Below are positions 1 through 6,464 of a DNA stretch of 7,783 nucleotides, piece by piece (position 1 is the first letter of the stretch; each line of letters begins with the position of its first letter). The stretch is from contig JAUXJB010000069.1 of the NCBI GenBank assembly GCA_030624945.1, positions 1 through 7,783 of the forward strand, given 5' to 3'. The DNA comes from Deltaproteobacteria bacterium. Its GTDB lineage: Bacteria; Myxococcota_A; UBA9160; SZUA-336. The notes beneath the pieces were generated by a model, which made no database searches, had not been told where the DNA came from, and saw nothing but the letters and a program-made list of their open reading frames with translations. Made by a program: the position numbers and the translations under genes.

Positions 1-665
1 ACGCGCATCCCCTCCAGCACCCCGGATCCCGGGTCGAGGTGCGCGTAGGTCGCGATGGTGCGATCCTCGTGCAGGATCAGGACGGCGTTCGCCTTGCTCA
101 GAAACTCGTCGGTGATACCGGCCTTGTTGTGGCCGTCCGTCACGCGGATGACGAGGCCGGCACGGGCGGCCAGGATCGGCGTACCGACGGGCACGGCGAA
201 GTCGAAGGCGTAGCGATGGGCGCCCTTGTGGCTGAACCAGCCGTTGTTGCCCTGGGAGACCTCGCGCTCCTGATCGCCTCCGAAGGGCATGCGGTAGAGG
301 AAGCTGTCGTGGTGGCGGGCCCGGGCGTCCCCGATCACCCAGGACCAGTTGTAGCGAAAGCTCCAGCGCGCGTAGGGATTCGCGACGACGAACTGCGCGA
401 CGCGCGCGTAGCCTTGCGGCGGGACCACGTGCGCGGGCGGGAGCGTCGGATAGGGGGTGAGATTCGCCAGGCTCGCGAAGCGGATGTTGACCGTGACGGG
501 AGCCGCCGAGCGGTTGATGCTGTCGAAGGCGACCGTGTTGCCGTCCTGGGTGGGCTGGAGGCAGACCTCTCCCAGGCAGCGAGTATCGAGCTCGCGGCCC
601 AGTCCGATCGCGGGAAGACCCAGAGCACCCGCAGAGATCAGCAGGATCCAGACCGCGTAGCGCAT
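1..665 (-). CDS. Secreted M23-family (LytM-like) metallopeptidase, C-terminus cut by window edge
   Basis: Reading the minus strand from ATG 665-663 gives 221 codons that stay open to the left edge, so the C-terminus is missing. M23 enzymes are zinc endopeptidases that usually cut peptidoglycan cross-links or stem peptides in the periplasm. Residues 2-23 form a short hydrophobic signal-like segment (WILLISAGALGLPAIGLG), which suggests export. Residues about 25-125 are a beta-rich N-terminal region I do not recognise, with a Cys30-x4-Cys35 pair. The catalytic domain begins near residue 130: SHKGAHRYAFDF (145-156) followed by AVPVGTPI is the first zinc motif, with His146 (or His150) and Asp155 as likely ligands. 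TYAHLDPG (206-213) supplies the conserved His209. The final HxH ligand motif would lie beyond the edge, so catalytic competence cannot be confirmed. A GGAGGT ribosome site lies 8 bases before the ATG. The gene is divergent from dsbD. Family assignment is firm; the substrate is inferred. Confidence 0.88.
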   Translation of the reverse strand, partial: MRYAVWILLISAGALGLPAIGLGRELDTRCLGEVCLQPTQDGNTVAFDSINRSAAPVTVNIRFASLANLTPYPTLPPAHVVPPQGYARVAQFVVANPYARWSFRYNWSWVIGDARARHHDSFLYRMPFGGDQEREVSQGNNGWFSHKGAHRYAFDFAVPVGTPILAARAGLVIRVTDGHNKAGITDEFLSKANAVLILHEDRTIATYAHLDPGSGVLEGMR

Positions 666-673
666 CTCCGGCC

Positions 674-679
674 ACCTCC
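674..679 (-). promoter_or_regulatory. Shine-Dalgarno of the M23 peptidase gene
   Basis: On the minus strand this reads GGAGGT, with 8 bases between it and the ATG at 665-663. It supports that start, which also places the hydrophobic signal segment at the N-terminus. A second GGAG directly abuts the ATG and is too close to act. Confidence 0.65.
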
Positions 680-791
680 GCCCCAAGAGGGACGGACTGG
701 GATATCGGCGCACAGGGCCGACTTCTGTATCGGAATCGGGAATGGCCGGGAGGGACTCGCCAGGGTCGCGGGTGGGATCGGACGTAGCGAG

Positions 792-810
792 ATCGGGCTT
801 CCGAGCCGAT
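792..810. repeat. Small inverted repeat in the divergent intergenic region
   Basis: ATCGG-(G)-CT at 792-799 pairs with AGCCGAT at 804-810. This gives a 7-bp stem with one bulged G and a TCCG loop. It sits midway between the two divergent genes, so it could be an operator half-site pair or an RNA hairpin in a leader. No T-run follows directly, so it is not a standard terminator. A stem this short is expected by chance in GC-rich DNA. Confidence 0.25.
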
Positions 811-864
811 AGTACCTTGGGGCGTCGTAACCGGGTTTTTTCCGCCCCGTATGGTCTTAGCGAT

Positions 865-869
865 GGGAG
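865..869 (+). promoter_or_regulatory. Shine-Dalgarno that selects the GTG start of dsbD
   Basis: GGGAG at 865-869 is followed by 8 bases and then GTG at 878. The two in-frame upstream ATGs, at 851 and 863, have no purine-rich site before them; the sequence ahead of 851 is T/C-rich. The site therefore argues that translation begins at 878. Confidence 0.6.
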
Positions 870-877
870 TTCGACCT

Positions 878-3169
878 GTGAGAAACCCTGCCGGTCTCTT
901 CGTCCCCCTCGTCCTCGCAACCCTCTGCGCGGCCGCAACCGCGCTGGCCGCCCCCGCAGTCCCCGAGACGGCCTTCGCCGAGGGCATCATCCGGGATGGG
1001 GACCCCAAGGTCGAGGTGCGCCTGCTGGTGGACCGGGAGGCGGTTTACGCGGGGGTGAGCGCGCGCGTGGGCGTGCTCTTCAGCCTCCAGCCCGGCTGGC
1101 ACGTCTACTGGCGCAACCCGGGACAGTCGGGTCTGGCGACCCTCGTCGAGTGGGACATCGACGGAGCGGAGCCCGGATCGCTCGCCTGGCCCGCTCCAGA
1201 GGTCTTTGCCGAATCGGACGGGTTCCTGACGACCTACGGCTATTCCCGGGAGGTCCTGCTGTTCACGACGGTCCGCTTCGCCGACGACCTGGGGGACGAG
1301 GTCGAGGTCGCGGTCGATGTGGACTATCTCGCCTGCGAGATCCAATGCGTTCCGGGCCGCGCCGAGCTGGGTCTGACGCTCGCGGTCCGAGAGGCCGACG
1401 TGCCGGCCTCCGACGAGATCCTCGAGCTCTTCGACACCTACGAGGCTCGCGTGCCGCAAAACGCCGAGGAGCTGGGCTTCCAGGTCGAGGGCCTCTATTC
1501 CCAGACCGCCATCCGCCCCGGCGATGAATTCGATGGCGCGATCGCGCTGATCGCACCCGAGGGGGTCCGGATGCGGCCACACTCCGGCCCGGGGGCTTTC
1601 GTCCCGGACCAGATCCCCTCGTTGGAGCTCGGCGTGAGCGGAAGCGTCCCGCACCCGCTGGATCCGCGCGGCATGCTGGTCCAGTTCACCGGACGCGCGG
1701 GCGAGCGCGATCCCGGGGAGGACCAGCGGCTCACGGGCTTGGTGGCCCTACGAGGTCGGACCTCCCCCGAGAGCTGGGTGGAGATCGACGTGGCGATCCC
1801 GCGCGCCGCCAGTGGGGCCGAGATCGGGCGGATCGAGAATCCGTGGCTGGCTCCCGCCCCGCCCAAGGGCCCGAGCGTGCCCATCTGGCGAGCCGTACTG
1901 TTCGCGCTGCTGGGGGGCCTGATCCTCAACCTGATGCCCTGCGTGCTGCCCGTGCTTGCGATCAAGGTCGTGGGGCTCACGGAGTTCGCACACCTGAGCC
2001 GGCGCGAGCTCTTCGGTCACGGCCTCGCCTACACCTCTGGCATCTTGTTCACCATGCTCGCCCTGGCGGCGAGCGTGGTGGGACTGCGCCTGGCGGGAAC
2101 GCAGGTCGGCTGGGGCTTCCAGTTCCAGGAGCCGCTGTTCGTCGCTGCCATCAGCACGGTGCTGCTGCTCTTTGCGCTGAACTTGTTCGGCGTGTTCGAG
2201 ATCCTGGTCAACAGCGGCGCCTTGACCCGCATCGAGGAGCAGGCGACCGGAAAGCGTCGCAGCTTCTTCGAGGGACTGCTGGCGGTGGTCGTGGCGACAC
2301 CCTGCTCCGCTCCTTTCCTGGGCACCGCCATCGGCTTCGCGTTTGCCAGCTCGACGCCGGTGATCATAGGCATCTTTCTCGCCATCGGGCTCGGGCTCGC
2401 CTCTCCCTACTTGCTCGTCACCATGGTTCCCGCCTGGGCGCGTTGGATCCCGCGGGCCGGCGGCTGGATGCTCCACCTGCGCGCGGCCCTGGGCTTCGCG
2501 TTGCTCGGGAGCGTGGTCTGGCTCCTCTGGCTCGAAGGGCGCTACGGCGGTGTGGACGGCATGGTGGGGCTGCTCGTCTTCCTGCTCGTGGTCGGGTTCG
2601 CGGCCTGGGTCTTCGGTGCTCTCCAGCGAGCTGCCAGCACCCGGACGCTGGCGGCGATCGTGGTGCTGGGCGCGCTGGTCCTGCTCGCCGGGGGGATCAC
2701 GTTGCCCATCGGCGGCGACGGGGAGGACACATCGGTTTCCGAGGCGATCGCGTGGCAGGAGTACGATCCCGGCGAGATCGCCGCCTCGGTCCGCGGCGGG
2801 CGGGTGGTCTTCGTGGACTTCACGGCGGACTGGTGCATCACGTGCAAGCTGAACGAACGGGTCGTGCTGTCGAACGAGCGGGTCATCGCCGAGCTCGAGC
2901 GCCTGAACGTCGTCTCCTTCAAGGCCGATTGGACGCGCCGAGACTCGGGCATCCAGGCCGAGCTGGCCCGCCGCGGACGAGCGGGGGTCCCCATGTACCT
3001 GGTATTCCGCCCAGGGGTCCCGGATGACCCTGCCGTGCTCCCCGAGCTGCTGACGGTGGACGGCTTCATCCAGGCCCTGCGCTCTGCGTCGGAGAGCCGC
3101 TACGTGAGTTCCCCCGACGTTCGCGATCCGGCGACGGCAGCGTCGGATGGGCTCGGAAGCCGCCTTTAG
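878..3169 (+). CDS. dsbD: Protein-disulfide reductase, DsbD/ScsB-like, three-domain thiol electron transporter
   Basis: An inner-membrane protein that passes electrons from cytoplasmic thioredoxin to periplasmic thiol proteins. The 763-residue product has a signal peptide (1-25, cleavage likely after ALA before AP). A periplasmic N-terminal domain follows (about 30-310), with the family signature WHVYWRNPGQSG (74-85) and a Cys153-x3-Cys157 pair. About eight membrane segments lie between 338 and 610. They carry the two redox cysteines in NLMPCVLPVL (Cys354) and TPCSAPF (Cys476). The C-terminal thioredoxin-like domain has WCITCK (Cys653, Cys656) and a cis-proline motif GVP (703-705). All three cysteine pairs are present, so the relay looks intact. 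The CxxxC spacing and the WRNPG region resemble ScsB-type homologues more than E. coli DsbD, whose alpha-domain pair is C-x5-C. No scsC partner is visible. A tail of about 30 residues rich in Ser, Asp and Ala follows the thioredoxin fold. The GTG at 878 is preferred over ATG 851 or 863 because of its ribosome site and the clean signal peptide. Confidence 0.93.
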   Translation: MRNPAGLFVPLVLATLCAAATALAAPAVPETAFAEGIIRDGDPKVEVRLLVDREAVYAGVSARVGVLFSLQPGWHVYWRNPGQSGLATLVEWDIDGAEPGSLAWPAPEVFAESDGFLTTYGYSREVLLFTTVRFADDLGDEVEVAVDVDYLACEIQCVPGRAELGLTLAVREADVPASDEILELFDTYEARVPQNAEELGFQVEGLYSQTAIRPGDEFDGAIALIAPEGVRMRPHSGPGAFVPDQIPSLELGVSGSVPHPLDPRGMLVQFTGRAGERDPGEDQRLTGLVALRGRTSPESWVEIDVAIPRAASGAEIGRIENPWLAPAPPKGPSVPIWRAVLFALLGGLILNLMPCVLPVLAIKVVGLTEFAHLSRRELFGHGLAYTSGILFTMLALAASVVGLRLAGTQVGWGFQFQEPLFVAAISTVLLLFALNLFGVFEILVNSGALTRIEEQATGKRRSFFEGLLAVVVATPCSAPFLGTAIGFAFASSTPVIIGIFLAIGLGLASPYLLVTMVPAWARWIPRAGGWMLHLRAALGFALLGSVVWLLWLEGRYGGVDGMVGLLVFLLVVGFAAWVFGALQRAASTRTLAAIVVLGALVLLAGGITLPIGGDGEDTSVSEAIAWQEYDPGEIAASVRGGRVVFVDFTADWCITCKLNERVVLSNERVIAELERLNVVSFKADWTRRDSGIQAELARRGRAGVPMYLVFRPGVPDDPAVLPELLTVDGFIQALRSASESRYVSSPDVRDPATAASDGLGSRL

Positions 3170-3197
3170 CGCGCTCTCTCGCCAAACTAAAGCGCGC
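3164..3197 (+). terminator. Weak dyad at the dsbD stop, possible terminator
   Basis: CTTTAG (3164-3169, containing the stop codon) is complementary to CTAAAG (3187-3192). An overlapping alternative pairs GCGCGCT (3169-3175) with AGCGCGC (3191-3197), 7 bp with a 15-base loop. No T-tract follows, so an intrinsic terminator is doubtful, and read-through into the HDOD-GGDEF gene 72 bases downstream of dsbD remains possible. Confidence 0.25.
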
Positions 3198-3241
3198 CCG
3201 GCTCTCGACGAAGTGTAAAGCAGCCTTCCGTCGGAGCACGA

Positions 3242-4744
3242 ATGCGCCCCAGCCTCCTGCAAGAGCTCGCGAAAGCAGATCAGCTGCCCTCGCCGCCCGC
3301 CGTCGCACTGCGCATCGTCGAGCTCAACCGGGATGATCAGGTCGACATTCGGGAGCTGACCGAGGCCCTGAGCCAGGATCCCGCGCTCGTGGCCAAGCTG
3401 CTCCGGACCGCGAATTCGAGCTTGTTCGGGCTGCCTCGCGAGATCTCGAACATACGCCAAGCTGTGTTGATACTGGGGCTGCGCAGCGTCAACCTGCTCG
3501 CCCTCTCCTTCTCGGTCTTGTCGACCGTCATGCGAGGTGCGGACTCGACCTTCGACTACCGGTACTTCTGGACGCGAACGATCGCCACGGCGGCGGGCAT
3601 GCGGCTGCTCGCCGAGCGCATGCTGCCGACCCTGGTGGACGAGGCGTTTCTCGTCGGGATGCTGGGCGGGTTCGGCCAGCTCGTGCTCGCCGAGTGCGTA
3701 CCCGAGCGCTACCGACCCGTTCTCGAGCTGTGGAGGAATTCGGGCTATCCGCTCCACAAGATCGAACGCGACGAGTTCGGCAGCACCAACGCCGAGCTGG
3801 CGGCGGACCTGCTGACGTCGTGGAATCTGCCCGCTCGCATCTGCAACACCATCCGCCATCACGTCGAGCCCGACGGCGAGACCTCGCAAAACCCGGGGGA
3901 GCACCGGCTCGCCGAGCTGCTCCACTTCTGCTCCATCTGCGGCGACCTGCTGTCCGGGGGCGAGGTCGTATCCGGCGCCGCCGAGATCGAGCGGGTAGGT
4001 GCGCAGTATCTGGAGTTCGATCGCGCGGACTGCTGCGACGTGCTCCTGAGGATTCAGGAGAGCCTCCCGAACCTGGCCCTGGGACTGGAGCTCCGGACGT
4101 CGGACCCGGAGAGCCTGGCGGCGATCTCCTCACAGGCCACCCGCCTCCTGGTCCGGGAGAGCCTCGCCTTGAACGAGCAGGTTCGCGCGGTCACCTCCCA
4201 GCTGCGGGAGCTCGAAGAGAGAAGCGACCTCGAGCTGCGGGCGATCTCCGACCCGCTCACGGGACTCCGCAATCGGGGCTTCTTCGACGAGACGCTGGAG
4301 GTCGAGTTCGAGCGTGCCCGGAAGAACGGCCAGCCGCTGGGGCTTCTGCTGCTCGACCTGGATCACTTCAAGAGCGTAAATGACGAGCACGGCCACCAGG
4401 CCGGAGACGAGATGCTGAAGCAGATCGCGCACGCGATCCAGGAGACAGCCGAAGAAGGCGAAGAGGCCTGCCGCTACGGAGGCGAGGAATTTGCGCTGAT
4501 CTGCCCCGGCGCAACGCCCGAAGAGCTCGAGGCCCGGATGGAGAAGCTGCGGGAGCGGATCTTCGCCATCGAGATCTCGGCGCACGGCGAGACCGTGCGC
4601 CGCTCGGTCTCGATCGGAGCTTGCGCCTGCTGGAACGCCAAAGCGGTGACCAATCCTGCCGCCGTGGTCGCAGCCGCGGACCGGGCCCTGTACCGCGCCA
4701 AGGCGGGCGGCCGCAACTGCGGCCGTCTCGTGACGCTGGGCTGA
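3242..4744 (+). CDS. HDOD-GGDEF signalling protein, probable diguanylate cyclase
   Basis: A 500-residue cytoplasmic protein without a signal peptide or membrane segments. Residues about 8-210 form an HDOD domain, a non-catalytic HD-like signalling fold. Its entry helix holds [14 protein letters not shown] (15-28), then [18 protein letters not shown] (43-60). The position where HD-type hydrolases carry His-Asp reads MLGGFG (140-145), so phosphodiesterase activity is not expected. A probable signalling helix (about 299-333) links to a GGDEF domain starting at [15 protein letters not shown] (336-350). [11 protein letters not shown] (371-381) supplies the metal-binding Asp372, and GGEEF (413-417) is an active-site variant compatible with making cyclic di-GMP from two GTP. 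The inhibitory RxxD site before GGEEF is replaced by EEGE. Eleven cysteines include a Cys230-x2-Cys233 pair. GGAG lies 5 bases before the ATG. The gene lies between dsbD and msrP on the same strand. Domain identity is firm; cyclase activity and the input signal are inferred. Confidence 0.92.
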   Translation: MRPSLLQELAKADQLPSPPAVALRIVELNRDDQVDIRELTEALSQDPALVAKLLRTANSSLFGLPREISNIRQAVLILGLRSVNLLALSFSVLSTVMRGADSTFDYRYFWTRTIATAAGMRLLAERMLPTLVDEAFLVGMLGGFGQLVLAECVPERYRPVLELWRNSGYPLHKIERDEFGSTNAELAADLLTSWNLPARICNTIRHHVEPDGETSQNPGEHRLAELLHFCSICGDLLSGGEVVSGAAEIERVGAQYLEFDRADCCDVLLRIQESLPNLALGLELRTSDPESLAAISSQATRLLVRESLALNEQVRAVTSQLRELEERSDLELRAISDPLTGLRNRGFFDETLEVEFERARKNGQPLGLLLLDLDHFKSVNDEHGHQAGDEMLKQIAHAIQETAEEGEEACRYGGEEFALICPGATPEELEARMEKLRERIFAIEISAHGETVRRSVSIGACACWNAKAVTNPAAVVAAADRALYRAKAGGRNCGRLVTLG

Positions 4745-4751
4745 GTAATTG

Positions 4752-4765
4752 CGGCGGTCCCGCCG
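4752..4765 (+). terminator. GC-rich hairpin just after the HDOD-GGDEF stop
   Basis: CGGCGG (4752-4757) faces CCGCCG (4760-4765). The realistic structure is a 5-bp GC stem with a GTCC loop, eight bases after the TGA. There is no T-run, so it could be a weak or factor-assisted terminator, or simply chance in GC-rich sequence. Confidence 0.25.
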
Positions 4766-4799
4766 TCGAAACACTCGTAGACGACCGGCATCCGACTAG

Positions 4800-4819
4800 G
4801 GGGCGGAACGCCGCGCCCC
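4800..4819 (+). promoter_or_regulatory. GC hairpin in the msrP leader
   Basis: GGGGCG (4800-4805) pairs with CGCCCC (4814-4819) around an 8-base loop, followed by TT. It ends eight bases before the msrP ribosome site. It might act as a leader structure or attenuator for msrPQ, or as the terminator of the preceding gene. I see no known riboswitch pattern and no clear sigma-70 promoter in the 98-base gap at 4745-4842. Confidence 0.25.
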
Positions 4820-4827
4820 TTGACCAG

Positions 4828-4834
4828 AGAGGAG
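4828..4834 (+). promoter_or_regulatory. Shine-Dalgarno that fixes the msrP start
   Basis: AGAGGAG lies 8 bases before the ATG at 4843. The frame is open far upstream, to about 4621 inside the HDOD-GGDEF gene, so this site is what decides the start. It gives a protein whose twin-arginine motif falls at residues 25-26, close to its place in E. coli MsrP. Confidence 0.7.
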
Positions 4835-4842
4835 TCACGCCC

Positions 4843-5817
4843 ATGCTCATCCGGGTTCGCCGCCCCGGCGACATCGATCCGCGCGAGATCACGGACGAGG
4901 GTCTGTATCTGCGACGGCGCGAATTTCTCCGATCGGCCGCACTCGCCGGGGGCGCCGCGGCCTTCGCCGCCGCGGGCGCGCCCACAGCGAGCCGTGCGGC
5001 TCGTCTCGCGCCGGGAGACCTCGCGGCTCTCACTGGGCTCGTGCCGAGCCCCTTCAGCACCGACGAGTCACCGAACAGCTTCGAGGACGTGACCTCGTAC
5101 AACAACTTCTACGAGTTCGGCACCGACAAGGAAGATCCCGCCCGTCACGCCCACACGCTCGTGACCGACCCCTGGTCGGTCAGCATCCGGGGCGAGGTGG
5201 AGAGGCCGGGTGAGATCGCTCTCGAGGATCTGCTGAAGCCTCACGCGCTCGAGGAGCGCGTGTATCGACTCCGTTGTGTCGAAGCCTGGTCGATGGTCAT
5301 CCCGTGGGTCGGTATCCCATTGGGCGACATCCTGCGCCGCTTCGAGCCGACGTCACACGCGAAGTACGTCGCTTTTCGGACGCTCTACAAGCCCAGCCAG
5401 ATGCGCGGTCAGAGGCGCCGCGTCCTGGACTGGCCTTATCGGGAAGGCCTGCGAATCGATGAGGCCATGAACCCCCTGACCATCCTGGCCGTGGGCCTCT
5501 ACGGGCGCGTGCTCCCCAGCCAGAACGGCGCCCCCCTGCGCCTGATCGTGCCCTGGAAGTACGGCTTCAAGAGCATCAAGTCGATCGTGAGTATCGAGCT
5601 CACTCGGCGCCGTCCGGCCACGAGCTGGAACGTCTCTGCTCCGCGCGAGTACGGGTTCTACGCGAACGTCAATCCCGAGGTGGACCATCCGCGCTGGAGC
5701 CAGAAGAGAGAACGCCGCATCGGCGAGTTTCGCCGCCGCCCGACGCTGCCCTTCAACGGCTACGCCGAGTCCGTTGCCGACCTCTACGCCGGCATGAACC
5801 TGCGCAAGAACTTCTGA
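4843..5817 (+). CDS. msrP: Protein-methionine-sulfoxide reductase catalytic subunit MsrP (YedY)
   Basis: A periplasmic molybdoenzyme that reduces methionine sulfoxide in oxidised envelope proteins, taking electrons from MsrQ. The 324-residue product is close to the 334 residues of E. coli MsrP. A Tat export signal is clear: twin arginine RREFL (25-29), then an Ala/Gly-rich hydrophobic stretch, with cleavage likely near residue 50. Before the arginines lies a long n-region, which is normal for this family. The family motif [14 protein letters not shown] (86-99) is present. [15 protein letters not shown] (141-155) carries Cys145, which matches the conserved cysteine that binds molybdenum. [20 protein letters not shown] (227-246) forms the pterin-binding core, and [15 protein letters not shown] (273-287) and the C-terminal LRKNF are also family-typical. 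msrQ follows after only 8 bases. No HprSR-type two-component regulator is visible beside it, unlike in E. coli. Identification is very secure. Confidence 0.97.
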   Translation: MLIRVRRPGDIDPREITDEGLYLRRREFLRSAALAGGAAAFAAAGAPTASRAARLAPGDLAALTGLVPSPFSTDESPNSFEDVTSYNNFYEFGTDKEDPARHAHTLVTDPWSVSIRGEVERPGEIALEDLLKPHALEERVYRLRCVEAWSMVIPWVGIPLGDILRRFEPTSHAKYVAFRTLYKPSQMRGQRRRVLDWPYREGLRIDEAMNPLTILAVGLYGRVLPSQNGAPLRLIVPWKYGFKSIKSIVSIELTRRRPATSWNVSAPREYGFYANVNPEVDHPRWSQKRERRIGEFRRRPTLPFNGYAESVADLYAGMNLRKNF

Positions 5818-5825
5818 GAGCGGTC

Positions 5826-6452
5826 GTGGCCCGTAGGAAGAGCTGGTGGCGCGGTACTGGCCTCCGGATCGCGGTCTTCGTCGTCGGGGTTGCACCCGCC
5901 GGGCTTCTGCTCCTGGACGGACTCCGGGGGAGTCTGGGCGCCAATCCCATCGAGACCCTGCAGCACACGACGGGGGACTGGAGCCTGCGCTTCGTGCTCG
6001 CCGCCCTCGCCGTCACGCCGCTGCGGCGCCTCTTCGGCTGGGGCTTCCTCGCGCCCCACCGGCGCACGCTGGGGTTGTTCGCCTTCTTCTACGTCTGCCT
6101 GCACCTGGGGACCTATGTCGGTCTCGATCTCTTCTTCGACTGGTCTGTCATCGCAGAAGACATCTTCAAGCGCCCCTACATCACGGCGGGCTTCACGGGC
6201 TTTCTCTGCATGTTGCCACTGGCGATCACGTCGACACGGGGCTGGCAGCGCCGGCTCGGTCGGCGCTGGGTGCAGCTGCACCGGCTCGCGTACGTGGCGG
6301 GCATCGCGGGGAGCGTGCACTACCTCTGGCTGACGAAGGCCGATCTCCTGTCGCCGCTCGTGTACACGGTCATCCTGGCGACCCTGCTCGGGACCCGCCT
6401 CTGGTTCCGCTACGCGCGGCGCACCACCCGGCCTGCCCGCTCGCTCTCGTAA
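5826..6452 (+). CDS. msrQ: Haem-binding membrane subunit MsrQ (YedZ) of the methionine sulfoxide reductase
   Basis: A b-type haem protein of the inner membrane that passes electrons, from the quinone pool in the best-studied systems, to periplasmic MsrP. The 208-residue product has about six membrane segments (near 13-31, 51-66, 80-100, 117-135, 150-168 and 174-194). Family motifs are intact: GANPIETLQHTTGDW (38-52), LAVTPLRRL (61-69), HRRTLGLFAFFYVCLHLGTY (78-97), KRPYITAGF (115-123) and LGRRWVQLHRLAYV (144-157). His93, His152 and His165 fall where E. coli MsrQ has His91, His151 and His164, the haem-related residues. Translation begins at GTG 5826, eight bases after the msrP stop. The only ribosome-site-like sequence, GAGAG, overlaps that stop, which points to translational coupling with msrP. 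The C-terminus is a short Arg-rich cytoplasmic tail. Identification is secure. Confidence 0.96.
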   Translation: MARRKSWWRGTGLRIAVFVVGVAPAGLLLLDGLRGSLGANPIETLQHTTGDWSLRFVLAALAVTPLRRLFGWGFLAPHRRTLGLFAFFYVCLHLGTYVGLDLFFDWSVIAEDIFKRPYITAGFTGFLCMLPLAITSTRGWQRRLGRRWVQLHRLAYVAGIAGSVHYLWLTKADLLSPLVYTVILATLLGTRLWFRYARRTTRPARSLS

Positions 6453-6464
6453 GGACCGGAACGC

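Larger units (their letters stand above)
666..877. other. Divergent intergenic region between the M23 peptidase and dsbD
   Basis: About 210 bases separate the two divergent starts and must hold the promoters for both genes unless these lie inside coding sequence. I see no convincing protein gene here. The reading frames that cross it continue from the antisense of the peptidase gene or from alternative frames of dsbD and have no recognisable content. I looked for paired -35/-10 boxes on both strands and found only weak partial matches, such as TACTAT on the minus strand at 809-814 without a good partner. The visible structure is a small hairpin at 792-810 and a T6 run at 836-841. Confidence 0.55.

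Noticed and set aside
20..40. Near-palindrome of GGATCC and CCCGGG sites
   Set aside because: It lies within M23 coding sequence and is explained by the codons for a DPGSG stretch in GC-rich DNA.
39..812. Plus-strand open frame of 257 codons opposite the M23 gene
   Set aside because: The minus-strand reading gives signal-peptide and M23 motifs plus a good ribosome site. The plus-strand product has no recognisable content.
742..3027. Plus-strand frames at 742-1527 and 1843-3027 overlapping dsbD
   Set aside because: Both are Arg/Gly/Pro/Ala-rich out-of-frame readings of dsbD, whose own frame carries all expected redox motifs.
3170..3241. Possible promoter with TGTAAA (3214-3219) before the HDOD-GGDEF gene
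   Set aside because: The -10-like box matches only partly, and the -35 position is a GC run with no similarity to the consensus.
1748..3925. Long antisense open frame (about 725 codons) opposite dsbD and the start of the HDOD-GGDEF gene
   Set aside because: Its translation is a low-complexity mix rich in Arg, Gln, His and Glu with no recognisable domain. The opposite strand encodes two clear conserved proteins, so this is a GC-bias shadow.
4621..4842. N-terminal extension of msrP back to 4621
   Set aside because: The open frame continues into the HDOD-GGDEF coding end, but the ribosome site at 4828-4834 and the normal distance to the Tat motif fix the start at 4843.
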